The notes beneath the pieces are model-generated. The model was not told where the DNA came from. It made no database searches and saw only the letters and a program-made list of their open reading frames with translations. The position numbers and the translations under genes were made by a program. This document shows, piece after piece, positions 20,253 to 28,155 of a DNA stretch of 64,000 nt; the stretch's first letter is position 1, and each line of letters begins with the position of its first letter. The DNA is from CAYRXM01 sp964449465 (lineage in GTDB: Bacteria > Chloroflexota > Anaerolineae > JAFGEY01), in the NCBI GenBank assembly GCA_964449465.1, contig CAYVBK010000005.1, positions 1 to 64,000 on the forward strand. The letters are read 5' to 3'.

Positions 20253-20891
20253 ATGCGCATCTTGCTGGTAGACGATCATGCTTTGGTGCGACAAGGATTG
20301 CGCGCGCTGCTCGAAGAAGAAAGCGATCTGACCATTGTCGGCGAAGCCGAAGACGGTCAGCAAGCTATCAACCTGGCGACACAACTTGAGCCAGACATTA
20401 TGCTGATGGACCTGTCTATGCCAGGCATGAGCGGCATTCAGGCCACCCAACAGATCCGCGAGCGGTTTCCGCATGTGCGTGTCGTCGTCCTGTCTATGCA
20501 TGAAAACGAAGAATATGTCTTTCAAGTACTCCAGGCTGGCGCATCGGGCTATGTGCTGAAACGCTCTACTACCACCGAGCTGGTATTGGCACTGCACGCC
20601 GTAGCGGCCGGCAGTACGTTTCTCAGCCCGGCAGTTTCCGATATTTTAATCGGTGATTATGTTCGGCGAAGCATCACACGTGGAGCAGATGAAACGCCCG
20701 GCACACTTTCGGCGCGCGAGAGCGCGATTTTGCAACTGATCGCGCAGGGATTCAACAATCGCCAGATTGCCGAACAGTTGCACATCAGCATCAAAACCGT
20801 CGAGACCCATCGCAGCAACCTGATGCGAAAACTCGACGCTCACGACCGGGCCGAACTGCTCCAGATTGCCCGCGAGCAAAACCTGCTCTAG
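20253..20891 (+). CDS. NarL/FixJ-type response regulator
   Basis: 212 residues. The receiver (1-120) has D7/D8, phosphoacceptor D53 (LMDLSMPG) and Lys at VLKRS near 106. A LuxR-type helix-turn-helix occupies ~148-210 (LSARESAILQLIAQGFNNRQ, then KTVETHRSNLMRKL). It begins 2 bp after the stop of the HisKA_3 kinase and is its evident partner, acting as a phosphorylation-dependent transcription regulator. The stop codon TAG at 20889-20891 lies inside the left arm of the 20888-21033 inverted-repeat element. Confidence 0.94.
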   Translation: MRILLVDDHALVRQGLRALLEEESDLTIVGEAEDGQQAINLATQLEPDIMLMDLSMPGMSGIQATQQIRERFPHVRVVVLSMHENEEYVFQVLQAGASGYVLKRSTTTELVLALHAVAAGSTFLSPAVSDILIGDYVRRSITRGADETPGTLSARESAILQLIAQGFNNRQIAEQLHISIKTVETHRSNLMRKLDAHDRAELLQIAREQNLL

Positions 20892-21033
20892 CAGTTTGTC
20901 GGAGAGAAGACCAAATGCCCCATTGGGGTACGCCGGATCCCCGAACTTGTTCGGGGACGCCCATCTGATGAGCAAAAACTGCCCCAACTTGTTGGGGATT
21001 CCCCCTCATCCAGGTTCTCCGACAGGCTGCTAG
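20888..21033. repeat. MITE-like element with 18-bp inverted repeats and three internal hairpins
   Basis: Left arm CTAGCAGTTTGTCGGAGA (20888-20905) pairs with TCTCCGACAGGCTGCTAG (21016-21033): 16 of 18 positions, and the two mismatches become G-U pairs in RNA. Inside are CCCC-ATT-GGGG (20918-20928), CCCCGAAC-TT-GTTCGGGG (20939-20956) and CCCCAAC-TT-GTTGGGG (20982-20997). The two larger ones belong to the same palindrome family as the arrays at 1-441 and 3639-4140. No ORF of its own. It could work as a transcript end for the two-component operon, but there is no T-tract. Confidence 0.7.
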
Positions 21034-21222
21034 AATCACGCCTATCACTCGTCTTTTGCCTCTTCCAGAACTCGGGTCAAACACCCTAAGGTCAATCCTC
21101 TATCCCTCAAAAAAAAATCAGGTCCTCAAACCGCAAAAATGAAGGGTTTTCCCGATACTCAAGCCACCCAAACTATGGTATCATAAGCCTGGATGGACAA
21201 GAGATCAACAGGAGAGACTCTG
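21034..21222. other. Intergenic region, possible weak promoter
   Basis: Between the repeat element and the receiver-only gene. It contains an A9 run near 21109-21117 and a TATGGTATCAT sequence (TATCAT at 21179-21184) that could be a -10 for the next gene, but no convincing -35. Nothing else recognised. Confidence 0.35.
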
Positions 21223-21684
21223 ATGGGAAAACAAATCTTGATCGCGGCCCAAGACAAATTACTGTCCAAGCTGATTCATGACTTTTTGGCAGACGAATGT
21301 CACAGTGTTCACATCCGCATGGTTGATTCGGTACGGCAGGCCATGGACGAAATGAACCATGCCCTAATAGACCTGGTGATCACCGACTGGCAATTGGCCG
21401 ATACAGATGGGCTAACCCTGATCCAGGTCGCACAAATTTTCCACCCCAACGTCAAGGCCATCCTGATCACCGATGCCGATAGCGATGAAATCTATGAGCG
21501 CAGCCGACATCGTCGAGCATCATTCATATCGTTGAGCAAACCGTTTTCGATTGAGTCCCTGTTACAATATGTCAATCAATCTCTCAATCCAGTGACCAAA
21601 CCTGTCCCGGTTCCTCCACACTCCTTTTTATGGAATCACCACCCAGAGACGGTCCAATCATTCCGGGCACTTGGAGCCAGTTGA
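21223..21684 (+). CDS. Stand-alone receiver-domain protein with altered acidic pocket
   Basis: 153 residues, ATG 21223 preceded by GGAGAG at 21211-21216 (an upstream in-frame ATG at 21193 lacks a ribosome site). A receiver fold is clear from LVITDWQLADTDG, with the phosphoacceptor Asp near residue 57, and LSKPFSIESLL with the conserved Lys near 108. The first strand reads ILIAAQDKLL instead of ILIVDDD, so one of the two Mg-binding acidic residues appears to be missing. The C-terminal ~30 residues are Pro-rich with no output domain. The sigma factor gene starts 4 bp after its stop, so the two are probably co-transcribed and this protein may tune the sigma factor. Confidence 0.75.
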   Translation: MGKQILIAAQDKLLSKLIHDFLADECHSVHIRMVDSVRQAMDEMNHALIDLVITDWQLADTDGLTLIQVAQIFHPNVKAILITDADSDEIYERSRHRRASFISLSKPFSIESLLQYVNQSLNPVTKPVPVPPHSFLWNHHPETVQSFRALGAS

Positions 21685-21688
21685 GAAA

Positions 21689-22309
21689 ATGAGACCTATG
21701 AAAACCGCGAATGTGACTCTCGACAATGAAATAGAACTGCTGGACAGGGCGCGGCGACTCGACGAACAGGCACTGACCCACATCTATCAAACCTATCACG
21801 ACGCAATTTATCGCTACATCTATTATCATGTCGGACATGTCGAAACGGCTCAGGACCTGACCTCCGAAGTCTTTCGTCGCTTTTTGTTGGCCATGCACGG
21901 CGGCAGCGGCCCGGACAAACTGCTCAAAGCCTGGCTATACCGTGTTGCTCACAACCTGATCATTGACGAGTTTCGCTCAAACCGGTATCGCAACCACCAC
22001 TCACTGGATCAGGACACTGACGATCTATTACCCGACGACGAAGCATCCCCAGAACATCAGGCATTCCAAACGATGGACCAGATTACATTACGCGCGATGT
22101 TGTCCGAGTTGACAGAAGAACAGCGTCAGGTTATTATACTCAAATTCCTGGAAGAGATGAGCAACGAAGAAATTGCCCAGATCACCGGACGAACCATCGG
22201 CGCGGTCAAAGCTTTGCAATATCGCGGGTTGGAAGAACTGCGTCAAAAACTGCTCAAAACGTCATCACGCCACTTTTCCCGCTATCAACACGTCGCCCAG
22301 CATGCCTGA
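21689..22309 (+). CDS. ECF-type RNA polymerase sigma factor
   Basis: About 206 residues. Sigma region 2 runs from ~20 to 90 (LTHIYQTYHDAIYRYIYYHV, DLTSEVFRRFL, LYRVAHNLIIDEFR) and region 4 from ~135 to 190 (LSELTEEQRQVIILKFLEEM, then EEIAQITGRTIGAVKALQYR). There are no region 1 or 3 domains, as expected for ECF factors. The start is uncertain: ATG 21689 (GGAG 12 nt upstream) or ATG 21698. It follows a receiver-only gene and precedes a DUF5667-like membrane protein, where an anti-sigma factor would often be found. The nearby surface-protein genes, two of which share an unusual promoter box, are candidate targets. Confidence 0.92.
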   Translation: MRPMKTANVTLDNEIELLDRARRLDEQALTHIYQTYHDAIYRYIYYHVGHVETAQDLTSEVFRRFLLAMHGGSGPDKLLKAWLYRVAHNLIIDEFRSNRYRNHHSLDQDTDDLLPDDEASPEHQAFQTMDQITLRAMLSELTEEQRQVIILKFLEEMSNEEIAQITGRTIGAVKALQYRGLEELRQKLLKTSSRHFSRYQHVAQHA

Positions 22310-22451
22310 GGAACTGATATGTCGCCCGATATGGACGATCAATGAGACTACCCAATCAATCCATTTTCAGCCAGAGGCCGATATGCAAGCTCGAAATCCG
22401 GGTTGCGTATCTTTTAGCCGTCTCATCCGTCATAAAAGTAAGCAAGGTATC

Positions 22452-22482
22452 GGCGTGTAGTCAAGCACACGCCTTTTTTTTT
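22452..22482 (+). terminator. Rho-independent terminator after the sigma factor gene
   Basis: GGCGTGT (22452-22458) pairs with ACACGCC (22467-22473), loop of 8, followed by nine Ts (22474-22482). Confidence 0.85.
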
Positions 22483-22566
22483 AGGGCTTACGCAGTTCGC
22501 CGGCCGAGTAGACCAAGAACTGCGGCGCAATTTTTGCGCTAAAATATCTGTTTTGATGCCAAAATA

Positions 22567-22604
22567 TTGGTTTCGACGGCATTCTCTCGAATGCGCTCAA
22601 CCAA
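22567..22604 (+). repeat. GGTTTCGACGG-type interspersed hairpin, copy 1
   Basis: TTGGTTTCGACGGCATTC-TCTC-GAATGCGCTCAACCAA forms a stem with internal mismatches. It is related to copies at 33991-34030 and 42617-42674. The inner stem is CATTC/GAATG here and CGTTC/GAACG in the others, a compensatory change. Confidence 0.8.
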
Positions 22605-22657
22605 CGTTTTGCGCAAGTCATGTCTTTTTGGATGCATCGAGCCCCCAACAGGCAAAT

Positions 22658-24104
22658 ATGGAAGAACACATCTCGACTATACTTGACCGGGCATTGACCC
22701 GACTGGAAACAGGTGAGCCTATCGAAAAAATCATCGCCGATTATCCGGCTCACCAGGATGACTTGTTGCTGCTGCTTCGGATGGCTCAAAAGCTGTCTCG
22801 CCAGCGGGCTGTGCCTGTGCCGGCTCTGCCCGATCAAGGGTTGGCTGATTTTTTGCACCAGGCACAAGACTTGCGCCAGGCATCCAGAACAAAGAAAGCA
22901 CCCGGCCAATCCAGGTGGCGTAGGCTGGCATACCATCTGGACCAGGTAATGTGGCTTTCGGGGCGCCGGGCTGTGCGTATGGTCCTGAGTGCAATATGCA
23001 TCGTCATCCTGATTCTGTCATCTTTGGGCACTACCGTCGCCCTGGCCCAAGACAGTCTGCCCGGCGATATGATCTATCCGGCCAAACTGGCCGGCGAGGA
23101 AATTCACCTCTCATTGATCATCCAATATAGCGTCAAAGCCAAATATCACCTGTATCGGGCGCAAACCCGCCTCGATGAAATATGTCGTTTGGCTATGGCC
23201 CGCCGCCAGATTTACGCCGAAACCTTGCAGCGGATGAATCGGTCATTGCAAGCCAGCCTGATTTCGGCCGCGCAGGCCGGCGCCGGAGAGACCGAGTGGC
23301 TACTGGCGTTGATCGAACAAACCACTGCCGAGCAGATTGCCCGGTTAAACACTCTGGAGACCATGACCACCTGGTCCCACGCCCGCGTGATGCTGGAGCA
23401 GACTCGTCAAAGCGTGACGGTCGCACAAACCTGGGCGCGTGAAGGCCAAAAAGACCTGACCACTTTTCGGATAAACGCGTCTCTCAACAGCCTGAACGAT
23501 GACCCTCTGCTATGGCCCACCCGCGCCGGACAGCCTACCGTTTGGGCCATACCAACTGCCAGTCCAACCGGCACATACGCGCCTATCATAGAACCAACTC
23601 GCCTGGCCGACGACCCTACACCAATCATCCATCCGACGTTTATGGCCACAAATGAGCCGATTGTCGAACCTCCAGATGCGGCAACACCCACCGCAACGGC
23701 ATCGGTGATCGCTCAACCTGACCTGTCGCCAACGACGCAACCGACATTGGCCGATCCGACAGCCGAAACAGCCCGGGTGACACGCACACCCACATCCACC
23801 AAGGTGCNNNNNNNNNNNNNNNNNNNNNNNNNNNNNNNNNNNNNNNNNNNNNNNNNNNNNNNNNNNNNNNNNNNNNNNNNNNNNNNNNNNNNNNNNNNNN
23901 NNNNNNNCGACGCCGACACGCACACCCACGTCCACCAAGGTGCCGACGCCGACACGCACACCCACGTCCACCAAGGTGCCGACGCCGACACGCACACCTA
24001 CGCCAACCAGAGAGCCCAAGCCTACACGCGAGATGGAACCAACGGTCACACCAGAACCAACCCAGCCACCCGTGCCCAAACCGACAAAAAAACCCAAAGA
24101 ATGA
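22658..24104 (+). CDS. DUF5667-like membrane protein with Pro/Thr repeat tail (split by gap)
   Basis: Start ATG 22658 (MEEHISTILDRALTRL) gives the usual N-terminus of this family. One membrane helix at ~105-130 ends in VALAQDSLPGDMIYPAKLAG, a DUF5667 signature, followed by a helical region (~130-260). The rest is a long Pro/Thr-rich tail. The tail contains a 36-bp repeat coding for PTPTRTPTSTKV, interrupted by 100 Ns at 23808-23907. The frame after the gap is correct only from 23910 onward (codon ACG) and ends at TGA 24102-24104 after KPTKKPKE; a whole number of 36-bp units in the gap restores it. Position after the ECF sigma gene suggests a sigma regulator or co-regulated envelope protein, unproven. 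The extracellular tail probably crosses the cell wall. Confidence 0.75.
23780..24001. repeat. 36-bp in-frame tandem repeat (PTPTRTPTSTKV)
   Basis: A partial unit ends at 23807. After the gap, full units start at 23908 and 23944 and a partial one at 23980. The unit is CGACGCCGACACGCACACCC followed by 16 more bases. Being 12 codons long, it leaves the reading frame intact and lets the tail change length by slippage or recombination. Confidence 0.9.
23808..23907. other. 100-N scaffold gap in the 36-bp repeat
   Basis: Conventional 100-N filler. The distance between the flanking unit boundaries (23808 and 23908) should be a multiple of 36, for example 72 or 108, so the apparent frame break across it is artificial. 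Confidence 0.93.
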
Positions 24105-24114
24105 TCGTCTCCCC

Positions 24115-24144
24115 AAAACGCCCTTTTGACCAAAGGGCGTTTTT
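24115..24144 (+). terminator. Rho-independent terminator after the DUF5667-like gene
   Basis: AACGCCCTTT (24117-24126) pairs with AAAGGGCGTT (24132-24141), with flanking A and T tracts that also allow reverse-strand use. Confidence 0.85.
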
Positions 24145-24188
24145 CATTTACCTCTCTCATTTGTCAGGCAACTGGGAGCAACGGCAAA

Positions 24189-24234
24189 TTTACGTCACCT
24201 TTACGTGACCTTCCCATAACTCACCCGTCATAAT
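24189..24234 (+). promoter_or_regulatory. Direct-repeat promoter box, copy 1
   Basis: Two 11-bp repeats TTTACGTCACC/TTTACGTGACC start at 24189 and 24200. CGTCAT (24226-24231) begins 19 nt after the second TTTACGT, overlapping a -10-like CATAAT (24229-24234). The same arrangement occurs at 28829-28874. Eleven-bp-spaced direct repeats just upstream of a -10 fit an activator of the OmpR/PhoB kind; the regulator is unknown. It precedes the operon that begins with the membrane protein at 24274. Confidence 0.65.
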
Positions 24235-24273
24235 AAGCAAGAACAACCCGCTATAAGCCAAGAGGAGGTTAAG

Positions 24274-24831
24274 ATGTTGATCAAGAATACCGCTCAATTC
24301 ACCGCCAATCCCAACACAGAATCGGCACTCAAGTGGATCGGCAGCCACATTTCACCATGGCAGGCCGTTATTGGAATGAGCACCCTGGCCGGCATCGGCA
24401 GCGGATGGGCGGCTTTGTTTCGCCATTCATCTATCCCTTCGCCGCTATGGGCAGCTTTTTCCATGATGTTGGTGACTTTTGCCGGCTGGTATGCCTGGTC
24501 GTTCTTTACGTTTTTAACCGACCATCTGGTATTCAGAGGACATTCGGACTGGTACAGCATCCGTCACGCCTTTGCGCAGGCCTATATGCTTCAAGGATTG
24601 TCCTTTCTGGTTTTCACACATCCGTTGGGTACCTTGTGGTCTGGTGTGGCAGCCTATCTGACCATCTTTGCCTGGGGCATTGTGGGGCCGCGACAATTGG
24701 GCATGCGCACCTGGCAGGCCATCGTCTCCGCTACCATCGGCATGTTGATGTGGCTGGCCTGCCTGGTCGTGCTATTGTTCGCCCTTCAGCAAAACGGAGT
24801 TTACCTGGGCATCGGCGCATTCCTGGTCTAG
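24274..24831 (+). CDS. Uncharacterised integral membrane protein
   Basis: 185 residues with five probable membrane helices (about 33-52, 58-82, 100-118, 122-140 and 150-172). Ribosome site GAGGAGG 7 nt before ATG 24274. The helix pattern and length resemble Yip1-like membrane proteins, but no motif confirms this. It is the first gene downstream of the TTTACG direct-repeat promoter and is followed after 57 bp by the TadE-CARDB surface protein, so it is probably part of a surface-assembly unit. Function unknown. Confidence 0.7.
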   Translation: MLIKNTAQFTANPNTESALKWIGSHISPWQAVIGMSTLAGIGSGWAALFRHSSIPSPLWAAFSMMLVTFAGWYAWSFFTFLTDHLVFRGHSDWYSIRHAFAQAYMLQGLSFLVFTHPLGTLWSGVAAYLTIFAWGIVGPRQLGMRTWQAIVSATIGMLMWLACLVVLLFALQQNGVYLGIGAFLV

Positions 24832-24888
24832 TCGGCCGACCCCAAGGCAACTCGCATTGATCAGAACTGTAGCAAGGAGGTCAGAATC

Positions 24889-26757
24889 ATGACCCATTCA
24901 TATCGAAAGCATGGTCAAGGACAGGGGCTGGTTGAATTTGCACTCATCTTGCCCCTCTTGTTAATTGTATTCATCGGTATTGCCGAATTTGGACGCATGT
25001 TTGCCATTTATAGCAACCTGTTCAATGCAGCCCGAGAGGGCTCGCGCTACGGCATTGTTAACCCCCTGGACACTGATGGCATCATCTGGGCCACCTGGAG
25101 CAAGATGGCCCTGGTAGACCCATATCAGGTCGAGACCGTGATCCAATACGACAGCGGCCCGGATACACCCACCAAAACCGCTCCCCAGGTGCGGGTAGGC
25201 GACCGGGTGGTAGTACACTTGAGCTATGACTTTGAGCCGATGCTGCCCTTTTTGGCACCCCTGATGAGCGATCTGGTTGTTGAAACAACAGCAGCTCGCA
25301 CGATTTCCAGCGTCGGCGTAGGAGGCATTCCCACACCGCCCGGTACGCCCGGTACGCCCGGTACGCCGACAGCTACTGCCACGCAGGCCCAGGCGCCCCT
25401 GTCTACGCCAACGCCTACCCATACCACTACACCCGGCACGCCGACGCCTACCCCCAATGTGCCTATCGTGATCAATACTCCGGTGGTTGAAGGAGACACT
25501 CTGGTTAGCGGCACAGCCCTGGCCGGTCAGACACTCTCGCTGCGTGATATTCAAGACCCATCCGTCACCGCCACAACGGTGGTAGACGCCAACGGACGGT
25601 TCACTTTTCGCTTGCAAAACGGCCTGATCAGCGGCCATGTGATCGTCGTCGAAGGGTATGGCAAGACCAGTTGGACGGTGGTGGAAAGAAAAAGCACCCC
25701 CACGCCTACGCCGGTCGGCACAGCAACACCGACAGCCACGCCGGTTGTGCAATATATTATGCTGCAACCGACCTGCGGTCCTATCGGCTCTAATACGATT
25801 ACAGTATACGGGTATCAATGGGTCGTTATGCAGGGGGACAAATTGAGCATTTTTGTAGATGGCATCAAAGTAGCAGATGAAAAGAACATCAATGCGGACG
25901 GATCGTTTTCTGAACTTGTCACAGTCAATGCCAGCACAGCCAAAACCTATACCGTCGTGGCTCGATGGACCAAAAACACCCAGATCAGCGCATCCACCAC
26001 TTTTCAGGTGCCATGTCCGGGCGCAGCCACGCCTACCCCAACGCCAACGCCCAGCTACCCTAACCTGATCGTACAAAGCCTGACGATTCAAAATCAGTCG
26101 CCGATCAAGACTTTTGATCCGCTGACGTTTACCGTGCGGGTAAGCAACATCGGCAATGCCGCCGTCAACAACCTGTTCTGGGTAGACCTGTACATCAACC
26201 CATCGGCGACCATCTCACCCACCAATCCCGCCGCAGAGACCAGCGTGGCATGGGTAGCCATCAGTTCCCTGGAGGCCGGACGTTCGATCACGATCAGTAT
26301 GATCTATTCCGACGGTATACCTTTAATCGGCTCGTATCCGGTCTATGCAATGGTAGACACGTTAGAAAAGGTCTACGAGAGCAACGAGATGGACAACGTT
26401 TATGGACCAGTAACACTCAACGTCTCGCAGGCTTCGACACCGCCTACACCGACACCAACACCAACACCAATACCAATTGCCAACGGTGCAGCCAGCGGCT
26501 CAACCTGGATATCGCTAAATGGCGATATTGTAGCTCAAGGGCGGGTAGATGTGTACTGTTACGATTCGAACTACAACCTGGTGGCACAAACCATCTCGGA
26601 TCAAAATGGGCTGTTCCATCTTGACAATATTCCACCGGGTGTGTACACTATGATCGGACAAACCACGATCAACGATCGCGCTTTTACCGGCCTGGTAACC
26701 AATATCACCATCAACAGCGGACAAACCACCCAATATATCACTCTCACACTGTATTGA
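24889..26757 (+). CDS. TadE-anchored surface protein with CARDB-like and SpaA/Cna-like domains
   Basis: 622 residues, AAGGAGG before ATG 24889. Residues 1-60 are TadE-like: a basic N-terminus, GQGLVEFALILPLLLIVFIG and EFGRMF, the pilin-type hydrophobic helix with the E residue. TadE proteins are normally ~150-200 residues; this one continues with Pro/Thr-rich linkers, a bacterial Ig-like segment near 190-255, further linkers, a CARDB-like adhesion domain (~385-505, VRVSNIGNAAVNN) and a C-terminal carboxypeptidase-regulatory-like beta sandwich (~525-620). It is probably displayed outside the cell as an adhesin or stalk with the TadE helix as anchor. A strong terminator follows at once. Confidence 0.82.
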   Translation: MTHSYRKHGQGQGLVEFALILPLLLIVFIGIAEFGRMFAIYSNLFNAAREGSRYGIVNPLDTDGIIWATWSKMALVDPYQVETVIQYDSGPDTPTKTAPQVRVGDRVVVHLSYDFEPMLPFLAPLMSDLVVETTAARTISSVGVGGIPTPPGTPGTPGTPTATATQAQAPLSTPTPTHTTTPGTPTPTPNVPIVINTPVVEGDTLVSGTALAGQTLSLRDIQDPSVTATTVVDANGRFTFRLQNGLISGHVIVVEGYGKTSWTVVERKSTPTPTPVGTATPTATPVVQYIMLQPTCGPIGSNTITVYGYQWVVMQGDKLSIFVDGIKVADEKNINADGSFSELVTVNASTAKTYTVVARWTKNTQISASTTFQVPCPGAATPTPTPTPSYPNLIVQSLTIQNQSPIKTFDPLTFTVRVSNIGNAAVNNLFWVDLYINPSATISPTNPAAETSVAWVAISSLEAGRSITISMIYSDGIPLIGSYPVYAMVDTLEKVYESNEMDNVYGPVTLNVSQASTPPTPTPTPTPIPIANGAASGSTWISLNGDIVAQGRVDVYCYDSNYNLVAQTISDQNGLFHLDNIPPGVYTMIGQTTINDRAFTGLVTNITINSGQTTQYITLTLY

Positions 26758-26763
26758 GTTGTA

Positions 26764-26800
26764 AAAACTGCCCGTCGCCTGTCGGGCGATGGGCAGTTTT
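26764..26800 (+). terminator. Terminator abutting the next ribosome site
   Basis: 16-bp stem (26764-26779 with 26785-26800, one G-U pair), loop TGTCG, ending in TTTT. The ribosome site AGAAGAGG of the next gene starts at 26801, so the hairpin could also modulate its translation if read-through occurs. Confidence 0.75.
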
Positions 26801-26815
26801 AGAAGAGGTATGTGT

Positions 26816-28138
26816 ATGAAACTCGGATATATCCTGATTGCCATGATCGCCTTGTCACTGATCGGGCCGATCCAACCCCTCACCTCTCAAGGGCAGATAA
26901 CCGAGATGGCAGGTCAGGAGAATACCTGGCAATTTTGGACCATACCCCAAAACATTTCAACCAGCTCATCGGTCGGCAGCCGCGGCCCCATCGCCATCTG
27001 GCCGGTCATTGCTGTAGCCCCAGATGCTGAAACCGTCTATGCAGCCTGGACGGACGGTCGCGACAGCCTGAACATTTACAACATCTATTATGCAACCTCT
27101 ACCAACGGCGGCGATCTATGGAATACGGCACAGCCCGTATCACACACAGCCCAGACCTCTTTGCGCCCTGGCCTGGCAATGGCAAGCAATATTCCTTGGG
27201 TCACCTGGGCCGATCAGACTGGCACAGACTATGACACCCACGTGCTCCGACTAACCTCTGGCAGCACCACGACAACCGTTCCCAATGAACATCGCGGTTC
27301 GGCTTCGATCAGCCGACTGGGCTGGGGTGCAGGCGATGAATTGCACCTGGCCTTACAAGGCAGTGGACGTGTTCTATACAGCCACACCCCCATCCAGGCA
27401 ACCTCGTGGCCTACCACCACAGTCGTGGCGTCCAACAGCACCAATACCCTGTACAACCCGGCGATGGTCGTTAGCAGCAACGGCACAGACATCCACCTGG
27501 TCTGGCAGGAAAGCCCCATTACGACACTGGGATATATCCATTACAAACGGGGAACATTTGACGACGTCAATACCTCTTGGGGCGCCGCCATCACCCTCTC
27601 CATCGGTATCACCAACGCACTGCGTCCGGCCATCGCCTTGAGCAGCGAGCAAACCATTCATGTGGTCTGGGGCGAAAAGCACAGCCTGCCCGACGGCCGA
27701 ATCGAGCAATTTGTCGGCTATACTCGCTCCAACAACAAGGGAGCAACCTGGAGCCAGCCGGCGCATATCAACGCTCAACCTATGCTGGCTAACAACCTCT
27801 CACCCACCGACATTGCACCCGCATTGGCTATTGCGGCTCCCCAAAACGTGTGTGTCGCCTGGCATGGCTTCTTTCAAGAAGCAACATTTCCGGCTGAAGA
27901 AATCTATGTGGCCTGTTCGCTGGATGGCGGCCTGACCTGGGAATCGCCAACTAATGTCTCACGTTCCCCCAATATCATTTCGATCCGCCCGGCCATGTTT
28001 ATGGGTAGCGACTCGACTCTTCACATGGTCTGGCAAGAGTATGTAGGGCCGGGCGCGCTGGACAATTACCAGATTTACTATGCGCACAGCCTTCCCTATG
28101 CCATCTTTTTACCGTTGATTATGAAACAAGCACAATAA
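26816..28138 (+). CDS. Secreted Asp-box (BNR) repeat protein, sialidase-like fold
   Basis: 440 residues from ATG 26816 (AGAAGAGG at 26801-26808; another in-frame ATG at 26810 is too close to the ribosome site). N-terminal signal peptide YILIAMIALSLIGPIQ. Several Asp-box motifs of the S-x-D/N-x-G-x-T-W type: STNGGDLWN near 100, SNNKGATWSQP near 305 and SLDGGLTWESP near 370, typical of six-bladed propellers such as sialidases. I see no catalytic sialidase set (FRIP Arg, nucleophile Tyr), so it may be a binding or structural protein. It ends FLPLIMKQAQ, a tail also seen in the 34171 protein and common in secreted Chloroflexota proteins. Confidence 0.78.
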   Translation: MKLGYILIAMIALSLIGPIQPLTSQGQITEMAGQENTWQFWTIPQNISTSSSVGSRGPIAIWPVIAVAPDAETVYAAWTDGRDSLNIYNIYYATSTNGGDLWNTAQPVSHTAQTSLRPGLAMASNIPWVTWADQTGTDYDTHVLRLTSGSTTTTVPNEHRGSASISRLGWGAGDELHLALQGSGRVLYSHTPIQATSWPTTTVVASNSTNTLYNPAMVVSSNGTDIHLVWQESPITTLGYIHYKRGTFDDVNTSWGAAITLSIGITNALRPAIALSSEQTIHVVWGEKHSLPDGRIEQFVGYTRSNNKGATWSQPAHINAQPMLANNLSPTDIAPALAIAAPQNVCVAWHGFFQEATFPAEEIYVACSLDGGLTWESPTNVSRSPNIISIRPAMFMGSDSTLHMVWQEYVGPGALDNYQIYYAHSLPYAIFLPLIMKQAQ

Positions 28139-28155
28139 AACGAGTAAGTTGCCTT

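Larger units (their letters stand above)
22310..22657. other. Intergenic region with promoter-like box, terminator and hairpin
   Basis: 348 bp without a convincing gene. It holds a CGTCAT box at 22428-22433 similar to those at 24226 and 28866, the sigma gene's terminator at 22452-22482, and a GGTTTCGACGG-type hairpin at 22567-22604. Short ATG-started frames are present but lack ribosome sites and family features. Confidence 0.6.

Noticed and set aside
22310..22657. Small protein genes between the sigma factor and the DUF5667-like gene
   Set aside because: Short frames overlap the terminator and the interspersed hairpin and lack ribosome sites.
26816..28138. Functional sialidase
   Set aside because: Asp boxes are present but the catalytic arginine/tyrosine set was not recognised.
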